From: Paramyrothecium sp. XJ0827
Lineage: Eukaryota > Ascomycota > Sordariomycetes > Hypocreales > Stachybotryaceae
Direction of reading: 5' to 3'
Length of the DNA: 64,000 nt
Assembly (NCBI GenBank): GCA_020881915.1
Contig: JAJFPB010000002.1
Span: 1,240,001-1,304,000, forward strand
Shown here: positions 44,446 to 56,100 of the stretch, in pieces
Layout: each line of letters begins with the position of its first letter
Numbering within the stretch: position 1 is the first letter of the stretch
Made by a program: the position numbers and the translations under genes
The notes under the pieces: generated by a model
What the model was told of the DNA's origin: nothing
The model's input: the letters and a program-made list of their open reading frames with translations, nothing else
Databases searched by the model: none

Positions 44446-45709
44446 ATGAGATCCTTTCCTATTCTGGCCGCCGTCATGGCTGGCATCGACATGGCCACTG
44501 CCTATCCCGGCATGGGCGAGCAGCTGGAGCAGCTCCAGAACATCAAGGAGAGGCAGAACACACCTCAGCTGATTGGCGATCTGGTGACTCTTCAAGACTC
44601 GGAGCTCACACCCACCGGAGCTGCCATCAAGGCCATTCTTCTGGGCACGGGTCCCGCTCAGGACACTACCAACTTTTACAGCCCTGTCCCGCCGCCTCAG
44701 CTTGGCTCCAAGGCTTGTGACCTCGACAGGTGCTGTGTCTGGAAGCACATCGCCGACGAGATGCGACACAACATGGTCGGCACTGCCGGTCGCTGTACCG
44801 ACATGGCTCGTGCTGCCGTTCGTCTCGGCTTCCACGATGCCGGCGCATGGTCTCTCAGCACTGGTCGTGGCGGAGGCGCCGATGGCTCCATCGTCCTCGC
44901 TGGAGAATGTGAGACCCGTGCCAGCAACAACGGTCTGCAGGGCATTTGCAACCAGATGAGAGTCTGGCACAACAGGTGGGGGGTTCACGGCATCAGCATG
45001 GCCGATCTGATTCAGATGGCCGCCAACGTGGCCACTGTTGTGTGCCCATTGGGCCCTCGTGTCCGAACCTTCGTCGGCCGCGTTGACAACCCTGCCCCGG
45101 CCCCCGACGGCCTCCTTCCTTCGCATCTAGCGCCCGTCGACGAGTTACTGGCCCTGTTTGCGGACAAGACCATCACGCCAGCCCAGCTTATTGCTCTCGT
45201 TGGCGCTCACTCCACGAGCCAGCAGCGCTTCGCGGACCAGTCTCGCGCTGGAGACCCTCAGGACTCCACTCCGGGTGTTTGGGACGTGAAATTCTATCCC
45301 GAGACCACCGATCCCAACGCACCCCAGCGAATCTTCAAGCTCCAGAGCGATGTTCTCCTGTCTAAGGACCCCAGGACCAGCGGCACCTGGAACGTGTTCA
45401 GCGGTCCTAACGGCCAACGTGCTTGGAATAACGTGAGTGCTTGCAACCCAATTTCAGTTTTCCCCCAAGAACTAGAGGCTAATGGATAATAAATAGGGCT
45501 ACGCTCGAGCTTACGTCCGCTTGAGTCTGCTTGGTGTCTACAACATCAACGACCTGGTCGAGTGCACCAACGTCCTGCCCGCCGAAGTCCTTACCGGTGA
45601 CTTCCTCGACGATCAGGCAGAGATCAAGACCTTCCTTAAGGGTGAACCTGATGAAGAGGCTACGGATGCCCTGCTGGCCGGTGACTTCATCCCCAGCTTC
45701 GATGCCTAA
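44446..45709 (+). CDS. secreted class II heme peroxidase
   Basis: Exons 44446-45432 and 45497-45709; 64-base intron (GTGAGT..ATAG, phase 0); 399 residues. Signal peptide ~1-20, then a probable propeptide up to the KER-type site near residue 36. Distal heme side: RLGFHDAGAW with Arg126, His130 and calcium-binding Asp131; GADGS (144-148) is the rest of that calcium site. Proximal heme ligand: His255 in LIALVGAHSTSQQRF, with Ser256 fitting the second calcium site. Cysteines spread through the chain fit the disulfide pattern of the family. The enzyme uses H2O2 to oxidise phenolics or similar donors outside the cell. Ascomycete members are usually generic peroxidases; I cannot establish Mn- or lignin-peroxidase sites from sequence. 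A TATA box is present upstream. Confidence 0.93.
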
Positions 45710-46227
45710 ACGTTGGGTATAAATCAAACCTCATTGTTTAGGAGGTGGATGGACACTCTGTCGATAAGCCAATACGGATTACAACGAGAGTATAATTGTG
45801 GGATATCATTTATTATCCGGGGATTCAATCAGCGCAAGCTTAAGAGTTATCTAAAATGTCCAATACTGTTCTCAGACTTAATATACAATCTACCCCGTTG
45901 AATTGTTGTCACAGCGGTATATCGTGATAGTGATTCCATTAAACTTGAGTTCGTTTGGTATGCATTCCGTAGTAAGAACATTTTAACTTAATTGACATGT
46001 GAAATACGATCTTCGTGGAAACATACGAGAAATTATAATTTTATCCATGCTCTGAAATATAGACCAGATAATGATACAAGGGGCAAATTGTGTTAATGAC
46101 TTCTTGACTGAGTGTACTATAACACATAAGTTAAGTTATAATGCCCAAAAAGAAAAAGAAATTCATTTTGGCAATCCATTGATGCTCCTCATCCCACAAG
46201 CCGTCTCCTTAATAACGATCGGGTAGC
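45710..46227. other. AT-rich convergent spacer
   Basis: Strongly AT-rich 3' flanks of the peroxidase and oxidase genes; nothing else seen. Confidence 0.5.
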
Positions 46228-47641
46228 TCAGAGTTTGCTCTTTTCGCTGATCAAGCTGTAAGCCTTGCCTTGCGAATCGAGAAGGTCTCTCTTGATACTT
46301 GGAATGTCCGTGATGCCTGCCACACACATCAAGATGTCCAGGTCCGCCAGCAAACTCTTGAGAACGTGTCTCACGCCATGCTCCCCCATTATGCTCAAGC
46401 CCCAAATCCACAGTCTGCCGATGAAGACAAACTCGGCCCCTAGGGCGAGAGCTTTCACAATGTCTGCGGCGCCGCGCACACCGCTATCATATGTCACCAC
46501 CAAACGATCCCCCACGCTCTCCGCGATCTTCTCTAGGGCGTCAAGGCTTCCGATGGCTCCGTCGACCTGACGGCCCGCGTGGTTGCTCACAACGATGCCT
46601 TCGAAGCCGAGGTCCGCAGCCTTCTCAGCATCGTCGACGCGTTGGATGCCCTTGATCAGGAAAGGCTTTCCGCCACTAATCTCTTGCCACTTCTGACGTG
46701 CCCATACAGCCTTGTCCCACGACCAGGCACGGCCGTGCCAAACGTTGTCGATCCATAAAGCTCCAGCCTCCGCAGGCTGCTTGACCGGATCAATGCCTCG
46801 CTCGGCCAGTCGCTTCTGAAACACAGGGTCAGTAAGACCCAGGTCGGCGCCAATTCCGCGGTAAAAAGCATAGTTGGACGTTGCAATGTCGTCGTGTCGC
46901 CAGCCGAGCTGCCAGGTATCGGTCGTTAGGATGCAAGCTGTGAAGCCAGAGTCGTGCGCTCTTTGGAGAAGTGAAAGTGTTAACTCGTCGTCATGCGGCA
47001 TGTAAAGCTGGAAGAAACGGGGCCCTTCGGGTATTTTGTCAGGCTCCGTCCTAGCAGCACGGCCAGCATCGTGAGCCCGACCTACGTCTTCGATAGATGT
47101 CGACCCCGCTGTGGAGAGAGAGTATGGAATCCCGAGCTCCCCAGCGACTTTTGCCACAGGTAACTCCCCTTGGGGATGGTAGATTTTGTTAATGCCCACC
47201 GGGGCTATGCCAAAAGGCGCGGACACTTCGTGGCCAAAGATAGTTGTCCTTGTTGAGCGCTCATTGGTATCTACAAGCTGTCGAGGAACAATCTTGTGTC
47301 GAAAGAAGGCTTGGCGGTTTGCCAAATGTGTATGTGACATTCCAGCATTTGAGGATGCGTAGTACCTAGTCAACTGTATGAGTATGATACCAAGAGTAAT
47401 CGCTGTCTAGTGTATGCGTTCGCCATACCAGCCATTTTGTGTGAGCTTCTCCTTCGCAAGCCTCTCAAGTTCATCAGGATCTACTCGAGTTAGTCACCTC
47501 TTCTGAGATAAGGCACCATTCCTCACGCGTGTTGAAGGGCGGTGTTTGCCCGTTATTTGATTTCCAAAAATTCTCCCGCTGATACAATCCCCATGACGGA
47601 GTGTCACGGTAACGGATGTGTGGAGATCGTGGATCAGACAT
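46228..47641 (-). CDS. FMN-dependent alpha-hydroxy-acid oxidase (lactate 2-monooxygenase-like) with peroxisomal SKL end
   Basis: Three exons: 47641-47527, 47480-47429, 47365-46228; introns of 46 and 63 bases, phases 1 and 2; 434 residues. Both joins rebuild family sequence (FNTHPDELERLAKEKLTQNGW and NGWYYASSNAG). It is a TIM-barrel flavoenzyme of the lactate/glycolate oxidase group without a cytochrome b5 domain. Active-site residues: Tyr177 (FQLYMP), Lys294 (FLIKGI), His318 and Arg321 (VVSNHAGRQ). FMN-phosphate contacts are in TYDSGVRGAADIVKALALGA and IGRLWIWGL. The segment TDTWQLGWRHDD and the long loop after it resemble lactate 2-monooxygenase more than yeast cytochrome b2. The chain ends in SKL, a canonical PTS1, so peroxisomal location and H2O2 formation are likely. 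The MCT-like transporter starts upstream on the same strand. Confidence 0.92.
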
Positions 47642-48321
47642 TTGATATCTAGGAATGAACAGATTGAAATAGTCTCGGTCGACGTTGCTTAAAGAAGGGC
47701 TTGGCAATGTTTGCCTTGAGGTTGGTAGTGTTCATATAGAGGTTTCGGAAATAACATGGCAAATGTTCTCCGCTGCACCGAAAGTTCCGCGGCGCGAATG
47801 GGACGATCGGTCGAAGCTACGTCAACGAATGACGATGACGCAAACGCTCAAAAACTCCTAGCGTACAGTTGTCACACTACCAACGCAATTTCAGATTCAT
47901 AGCTTTGGCAGCTCTCGAGGCATGGCATATTGGGTTAGACAATTGACTTCGTAAGAATTAGGGCTCGGCTGTCATAATTCAATAGCCCCTGTCCCAATCA
48001 TGAAAACCGAAGTAATCGACGTATATGATTGTGGTTTATAAAACCCAGGAGCATATGATTCTATGCCAGTTGGATATTGTAGTTTCCGAGGACAAAAACT
48101 TGAAACCAGTACGAAGAAGAGCATAATTGAGTTGAAGCTACAGCTACGAAATGAACATAAAACGAAAACGCCCAACCTCTTCCCTTCAACTATTTTTTCC
48201 AATTCTGTTTAAGAAGAGATTTTTTTCAGATGTCTGTCTTTATTGCGACTATCGAATTGCCGATGGCATACTGTCATAGGTTTTCCAATGTTCTATCCAT
48301 CTATTTTCTATATCTTTGTCG
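47642..48321. other. promoter region of the hydroxy-acid oxidase
   Basis: 680 bases between the transporter stop and the oxidase ATG. Nothing coding seen and no specific element recognised. Confidence 0.5.
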
Positions 48322-49850
48322 CTAAACATGCCGAAGGCGGAATAAAAAGTGTGGTGTAAGCCATGAAATCCATAGCTTCGACGAGCTTGACCCGGGCGAG
48401 ACTCCCGTACCTCGAAGCTGTTCCCGCTCCATCTCGGACATTTTCCAGCACCTCAGCATCCACATGCTCACAGCGCCCGCCAGGAACATGACGGCAACGA
48501 AGATCTGGGTCTCCATGAAGTTTATGCTACCGGTGCTTCCAGGTCGCGAAAGCTCAATGGCGACAACCTCGGCAAAGGTGGTAGGCAATACCAAAGACAA
48601 ACAGACGACTCCAAAAGTACTTGTCATTTTGCGGATGCCCACTACCTCTGCAAGCACGGGTGTGACTGTGCACCAGAACGTTCCGCAGGTGGCTCCCGCA
48701 AGAACGGCAAAAGCCGACAGCAGACCGAAACTCTGAGCGGGAATCCACATGGAGAAGCAGAACACCGCGCACGCGGCAGTGAGAAGCATCGCTATATTGA
48801 TGCGGCCCAAAACGTCGCTGAAATAACCGGCAAAGGGCCGTCCAAGTGCGAGGCCAAGGTTAAGCATTGCATTAGCAATGGATCCTTGAAGGGGGCCGAG
48901 GCCAATGGATGAGGCGAAACTGGGAAGGGAGTAGAGAAGGGCGATATATCCCAGCTCGGTGACGACACCCCAAAACATGATAAGGAGAACTTGAATGTGG
49001 CCAAAATCGTGGTAGTCGAAACGCAGCTCTTCACGTGGACTGACAGTAGCTGCCCTTCCACCAGTCTCCCTGATGAGTAGGGAAGCTGACAAGTTGGCAA
49101 CTAAGCTACAGCAGGCCAAAATTCGGTACGCCCATTCTACTCCCATATTCTGGATGGCAGCATTTGTAGCCAGACTGTAGATGAGACCACCGATACCAGC
49201 ACCGGAGGTCGCAATGCCGACTGCGAGGCTGCGGCGAGAAGAGAACCATGACGGCAGGATGGAACTGGCAGTGATGTAGATGAACCCCATGCCCCATCCA
49301 AAGCAGATGCCTTGCGACAGGACCAGCTGCCACACATGATTGACAAAGGATGATGTGAGGAGTGAGATGAAGATCAGCAGACTGCCGAAGAGAAGCGTAC
49401 TGCGCATGCCGAAGCGCTTGCGGAACCAGGTTACGGCGGGAGAGACCATGAGAGCCTGTGAAATGGAGAGACCACCGATGATGGCGTATGTGAAGTGAGA
49501 TGCCTTGAGCTGCGTCGAGTGGAGGGAGTAGTGCGCCATGATGACTGCCCAGGACTAGAAACGGTGCGCAGGTTAGCCTGTGAAAAAGACTCTGAGTCAA
49601 GTAGGGAGTAGGCATAGAGACGACTTACAGCGTTGACGCCCCATGTGTGAGCGTTCACAAGCAGGACAGCAAAGGTACAGACCCAACCATAGCCTCCATT
49701 AGGCGGAACAGGCTCTATCGTGGCCAGGTTGACTAAATTGTCGTCGGCGGGCTCTGACAAGTCGCGAGGCAGTTCATTGATGGACTCATTCCGAATCGAT
49801 TGCAGCTCCATATCACTCTGACCGGGATGAGTTGCAGTCAATGTCTCCAT
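48322..49850 (-). CDS. MFS transporter, monocarboxylate transporter-like
   Basis: Exons 49850-49629 and 49554-48322; 74-base intron (GTAAGT..TCTAG, phase 0) joining AHTWGVNA to SWAVIMAHYS; 484 residues from METLTATHPG (the four residues before it start at a GTG). The polar N-tail ends at VPPNGGYGWVCTFAVLLVNAHTWG, the DGGYGW-like signature that opens helix 1 of the SLC16/MCT family and its fungal relatives. About 12 membrane segments follow; the helix 2-3 loop holds TWFRKRFGMRST and the helix 4-5 region WFSSRRSLAVGIATSGAGIGG. Substrates in the family are monocarboxylates, riboflavin or unknown; the neighbouring hydroxy-acid oxidase makes a lactate-like substrate plausible, but this is inferred from position only. 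Confidence 0.9.
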
Positions 49851-52800
49851 GGTTGCCGACACGTTGATGATTATCTGGCCAAGGCTCTGCCAGCTCTTAA
49901 TCCAACAAATACGGCTTCATGGCCGAGGAGCAGATGCTTTCATATATTTCCCGTCGGTAGGACATTAGCCGCTGGCCGATGAAACGGCATGATTCATTGG
50001 AAGCATCCATCAGTTTTGCATCTCCAATTTTCGTGGGGCTAACGCAAGCCTTGGGACCACATCTGGGGAGCACGGTGGGTCATTGTCACGACGGCGCTCC
50101 ATTGAAAGGGCGCGCGGTGACGAGCCTAATGCAAAAGAATTCGTTTTTGGACATTTTAATAGGCAACGCAGACCCTGATCCACTGGTCAAACGCGTCGGG
50201 AGATGAGAAGCCAAGAAGAAAATGGTGGAATGGTGGTTTGGTATGGCGATATCGGAAGGGCTTGGAGCCTTGGACGGGTAACGGCCGATTGTAAGCGGAA
50301 GCGGGGGCGGGGTTCCAATGGAGAAGAGGTGGAATTTAGGAATTGTCGTGGGGTTTAGGAATTTGAAAACGGCTTGTCTCGGGGGCAAAGACTTCTGGTA
50401 TACTAGGTCGGGGCTTGTGACAAGTTGTGTTGAAAGGTGGATGCTTCTCTGTATGGATGTGCAAATGTGAAGTCGGGAGGATGTGGCAATATCTTAGCCT
50501 GGAGCCTTTCGCAACCGGACTGCGAGGTTAGCCAGGTGTGGTTCGTTGTCTAAGCAATAAATCTACTGAAGCTAGAACGACGAGCTTCGGCTAGTTCACA
50601 GAGCAGATTGACACAAGCACAAGACTAAAGATGTTGATACAAGATTGACTTACTTGCGTAATGGGAATAACCGCCGTGGTAAAAACATGGCCCTTTTCCT
50701 CCTGTGATGGAGCCTCTAGGGTTAGCGGATCGGAAGTAAAGACGACAGGCTCTGCGCATTGGCCCACAGCCTTACACGAATTTGGTAAAGACGAGGTCCA
50801 GGCGCAAAAGTCAATTGGAAACTACAACATGCAGTGTGTGTTGGGTTTTGATGTGATGCGAACAGGGATTATGGACAATGTATAAAGGTCCGTACTCTCA
50901 TGGCACGTAGAATGGCGAGTTGTCTTGCCGCGAAGCCCTCGATCCCCCTCACTGGTCAGTTTTTCTTAATGGAGTCGGAGGCAATGGGCTCGTTCTCGAG
51001 GCGTCGTTTGAGTATTACGTCTACTAGGCCCGTACGAACATTGTCAGAAACGACATGAGTAGATACCTTAACTTCCTTGCTGAAGGCCGACACTCTTAAT
51101 TGTGACATTGACATTGACCTTGTTCCAGGTCCAGCGGTGCAGCTATGGAACGAGAGCAGCAGCTGGCAAGGCCTGGACAGGACTAACGCAAGGCCACTCC
51201 CACGTAGGATCGAGGTCACGCTCGCATGGGTTCGAGCTGGGAGACTTGTTTGACTCGACGAGGGAGTGGCTGGGTGTTCAAATGTGATTTGACCATGCAT
51301 GTAAGCCGGCCTTCTAGGTCAAGGAGACCAGCCACATGGGCGATGGGGGCAGGCAGGTACATGCGCAGGCACATGGAATGAAATGAGGCATGGAGACAGA
51401 ACGTACCATGCATGGGTATCAGCAGCTTTTGGGCCAGATGGCAACGAGGGAAATAAAATAAAAACCACCAAAAAGAACCTTGAACGTGGTCCCGCTCAAT
51501 GCACAGGCCCATGACGTAACCACTTTGATAGCATCAAGTCGGATCGATACACTTGGAGCTTTTGGTCAAGCATTCGAAGCCAGCCCCCGTCGATGAGGTG
51601 AAAACATGAACGACTTTTGCAATGAGCGTGTTTTGCAAGATGCCATTTTCGGCTATCCCATCCAACCCTCCACAGAAACATGCTGATCATCCCGGGCGCA
51701 CGTGTCGAATCATGCCGAACCAAGACCAAAGAAAAACATCTTGCTGATCTCCGTTGGGAAAAACCCGTGCGGCTGCTGCCAGACTACGTCACAGGCCCCC
51801 ACCGTTAGCTCGCACTCTGCAGTAAAGTTGGCCAAGCTCCCCCTGTAGATTCTCTCCTAGCGCCCTGGAGCTCTTCCCCCCCCCTGGCGAGCCGAAACCC
51901 GGGCCATTCCCATTGCGCACGGGCGCCCGTGCCTTAGTGCTTGGTTTCTTTGAGGATCGAGATGATGATAAGGACAATTTTGCAGGGGCGGAGAGCTCTT
52001 GGAATCCAGCACCAGCAGACACAGATTCAGTCAAGAGGGAGACAATTGCTCTCCCTCCAATTGCCCGCGTCCGCTCGCTCATGGTTATGATCGACCAAAG
52101 GTCATGTGGTTCACTCGGTGTGATGCGGGGTGGGAGGGCAACAGAAGCGGCTTGCAGCTTTGGTGCGCCTCGAAAAAAAAAAAAGTCTTACGGTCCCAAG
52201 TCATTCCTCGACAATGATGACGCCGACTGCATAGAGCAAACGGTCCAGTTACAGAACAGCTTACCTTAGCTGAGCCTAGCTTCCTTTCGGCAGCGTCTCA
52301 ACCATTTTTCTTTTCCCCCCTGGCCTTCGTCGGGTTCCCCTGTCCTATTGACGTTTGGGTACCGGCGGCCAATATCGATGGGAACATTGCGAGGTACTCC
52401 CGTTCAGTAGCTCTCGAAGCTGTTGGCGGTTTGTATCGCGACAGCAACGTCCCAAGTATCCCGCCTGGCACGCCTCGTATCCCTCGATGGGTCGTTCCTG
52501 ACATGATGGCAACCGTAGTCGTACGGCAAGGCAAGGTACCTTACCTTAGGCAGCCTACTGTACAGAGTTACGGTAGGTTGGTAGGTGAGGTACCTTACCT
52601 TAGCTCTAGAGGTAGTCCCGTAGCGCGCGATTCCAGACTCCGGCAGATGGGACCTCTTTTGCCTGAGCCTGCCATGACAACTTCACCTATTCCATTCCCT
52701 CCGACTCTTACTCACCGTCTTTGCTCTCTTTTCAATCTTCCTCCGTTTGCCAAGGACGCAATCTTCGTAAATCCTGCATCTTTTTTCCCCCTCTCCCTTT

Positions 52801-53163
52801 TCCTCCTCTCCCTCTTCCTCTTCACCCAACCTACATACCATACACAACCGCTGTAACGATTACGTCGATACCCTCCCTACCTTACCTTGGCTGGGGCTAC
52901 TTCACCACACCTTGCTCAATGCCGTCGTTTCTGCAGCTCGATTAATCTGGCTCTTCTGGTTTCGCACCCTGTCGTTTCGGTCCGATCGAGATCCCCCCTT
53001 TCCGTCCTCCCTCCATCGTCGCCGTTCCTGAGAAGCTCGGGGCGCTGCGTCTTTCATTGGAGCCCTGACGTTGCTGCTACCCACACCCGCGCGTTAGCCC
53101 GCCGCTCCCACTTTCTACTTCAGCGCCGCGGGGCACCAGAGCTCCCCCTTCTGCTCTTCCACC
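49851..53163. other. 3.3 kb intergenic region upstream of gdb1
   Basis: Shared 5' side of the transporter (-) and gdb1 (+). ORFs here (up to 141 codons) lack family features. Notable are two exact copies of a 15-base GGTACC-containing motif at 52535 and 52589, and a long CT-rich leader from about 52690 to 53160, typical of strongly expressed fungal genes. Confidence 0.5.
52535..52603. promoter_or_regulatory. direct repeat of GGTACCTTACCTTAG upstream of gdb1
   Basis: Exact 15-base copies at 52535-52549 and 52589-52603; a partial copy TACCTTACCTTGG lies at 52878-52890 nearer the ATG. It may be a factor site or a dispersed short repeat. Confidence 0.5.
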
Positions 53164-56100
53164 ATGACCCCAAGAATCATGACGTCCAACGAGGTCTATC
53201 TGCTGCCTCTGAACGACAATGGGTCGCCTCAGGTCCAGGGCGAGTACATTTACATCGCCCCGTCCTCCAGCGACCCTATAATCGTGAGGTTCGCCATCGA
53301 GGGAACCTCGTCCATCTGTCGTCATGGCAGTCTCTGGGTCAACATCCCCGAGCGCGGCGAGCATTTCCGCCGAGACCAATTCAGAGAATACAAGTGAGTC
53401 GATTATCCCCCGTGTGCTTTCCATGTTCCGCACAGGTTTACTCACGAACCTGTTCGATCTCTCGCAGGCTCACACCCGACTTCAACCGCACCATCGAAAT
53501 CTCCATCCCAGTTTATGAGCCGGGCGCTTACGCCTTCTACACCACCTACGCCGAACTACCTCCGTTGGAACCCCACCAGGCCTCTGGCAGCCCTCCTGCC
53601 GACGACCTCAAGAAGACGCCCCTCTACTACATCGATGTCGCTCCGCGCCTCAAGCTCGATGGCAGGCCTCTGCCTCTGCCTGCCTTGTCCATCTTCTCCG
53701 TAATCAGCAAATTCATGGGCAAGTACCCTTCCGACTGGGAACGCCACCTCCGCGGTATTAGTGATCGAGGCTATAACATGATACATTTCACCCCGCTGCA
53801 AATTCGCGGCGATTCCAACTCGCCATACAGTCTTTACGATCAACTAGGCTGGGATCCCTCATGCTTCCCTGCTGGAGAGGCGGATGTCCAGAAGATGGTG
53901 CAAAGCCTGGAGTCGAATCACTCCCTACTCAGCTTGACCGACATAGTACTGAACCACACGGCAAACAATACCAAGTGGCTTGAGGAGCATCCCGAAGCTG
54001 GTTACAACCTGAGTACTGCTCCTTGGCTTGAATCCGCCTACGAGCTGGATACCAAGCTACTCGAGCTGAGTGGGAGACTGAAAGAGCTTGGACTCCCTAC
54101 AGACCCAAAGTCCACCGACGACCTACTCTCCATCATGGATGCCATCAAGAAGGAAGTCATTTCGGCCATCCGGCTCTGGGAGTACTATGTCCTCGACGTG
54201 GAGCGCGACGCCGCGGAAGCTGTCGAGGCCTGGGTCGGTGGAGCATCGTCCGACTCCACAACCGTGGAAGGCCTTTCTACTCAAGTCGAGGCCATCAAGG
54301 ACGGGTCGCTAGAGGACGCGGTCGAGTTCGTGTCGAAGTCCGGTTTGCTGGGGACAGACCGCATGGGAGAGCGATTCAGGCGCCGTATCAACCCTGCCGT
54401 GGCCGCTACCTTGCTGTCGCTCATCTTCGGCCGATACGAGGGCAATTCTGGTAGCGCTCCGGACAAGGCCGCCGCAAAGCAGAAAATGGTCCAAATACTC
54501 GATACCGTCAATCTCCCCTTCTATAAGGAGTATGACGCAGAGGTAGGCGAGATCCTTGACCAGCTGTTCAATCGCATAAAGTACGTCCGCCTTGACGACC
54601 ATGGCCCAAAGCTCGGCCCAATCAACGAAGCCAACCCTCTCATCGAGTCGTATTTCACACGTCTGCCGAAGAACGAAGTCACATCCAAGCACAAGCCCGG
54701 TGAAAGGGCTCTGGTCAACAATGGTTGGGTTTGGGGTGGAAATGCATTGGTTGACAACGCTGGTCCCGATTCTCGTGTCTACCTGCGCAGGGAGGTCATC
54801 GTCTGGGGTGATTGCGTCAAGCTAAGATACGGCTCTGGACCCAAGGACAGCCCATGGCTTTGGGAGCACATGACAAAGTACGCCCGCATGCTGGCCAAGT
54901 ATTTTGCTGGCTTGCGCATTGACAATTGCCACTCGACGCCCATTCATGTTGCTGAACACATCCTTGATGAGGCACGGCGCGTTCGACCTGACCTCTACGT
55001 CGTTGCTGAGCTCTTCACTGGATCGGAAGAGATGGATTATGTCTTCGTAAAACGGCTCGGACTCAGCTCGCTCATCCGCGAAGCTATGCAGGCCTGGAGC
55101 ACCGCAGAGCTTAGCAGGCTTGTTCACCGCCACGGTGGCCGTCCCATTGGAAGCTTTGAAGTGGACGAGATATCACGAGCGGATGTTCGCGCATCTGAGA
55201 CGGATGCAAATGGAAGCGGCTCGTTTTCGAGGGAGATCATTCGCACGATCAAGCCAACGCCAGTTCATGCGCTGTTTATGGACTGCACTCACGACAACGA
55301 GACTCCCGCCCAGAAACGTGACGCTCGAGACACTCTGCCTAACGCCGCTCTTGTCAGCATGTGTGCCAGTGCTACCGGCAGTGTCATGGGCTACGACGAG
55401 ATCTATCCGCGCCTCGTCGATCTCGTCAACGAGACGAGGTTATACACTTCTGAGTCGTCAGGCACAAAGCCTATCCAGATCGGTGGTGGCAAGAACGGAA
55501 TTGGTGGGGTGAAGAAACTCCTGAACCAAATTCACACTCTCATGGGCAAGGATGGTTACGACGAGACTCACATTCACCATGAGGACCAGTACATCACCGT
55601 GCACCGAGTTCACCCCAAATCACGCAAAGGCTACTTCCTGATCGCTCACACCGCTTTCCCAGGCTACGGCAACGGCAACGGGGCGTTCAATCCTGTCCAC
55701 CTGGGTGGCACCAGGGCTCGACACCTGGGTAGCTGGATGTTGGAAGTCGAAGCTGGTCCAGAGGCCACCAAGGAAGTACTCGACGACAAGAAGTACCTGA
55801 GAGGTCTCCCAAGCCGGGTTATCGACTTGCCGGGCATTCGCATGGAAAACAAGGGCGATGATACCATCATTACTGTGCGCGACAAGTTCCCTCCTGGCAG
55901 TATTGCGCTTTTCGAGACTTGGATTCCAGCTGCAGAGCACTCTGCTGGCTTGGACAGCTACGTGACTTCCGGCGCTCAAGCGGCATGGGAAGAGCTGGAC
56001 CTGATTGACCTCAATCTCTTACTGTATCGAGCAGAGGCAGAGGAGAGAGACCTCAGCGACGGACGTGACGGAGTGTACAACATTCCCAACCATGGTTCGC

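Noticed and set aside
44386..45126. 246-codon ORF on the minus strand
   Set aside because: Antisense of the peroxidase gene.
52887..53163. Upstream open frame that would extend the debranching enzyme
   Set aside because: Reading through requires ignoring the clear intron 53394-53467; the ATG at 53164 lies in another frame and gives the conserved N-terminus.
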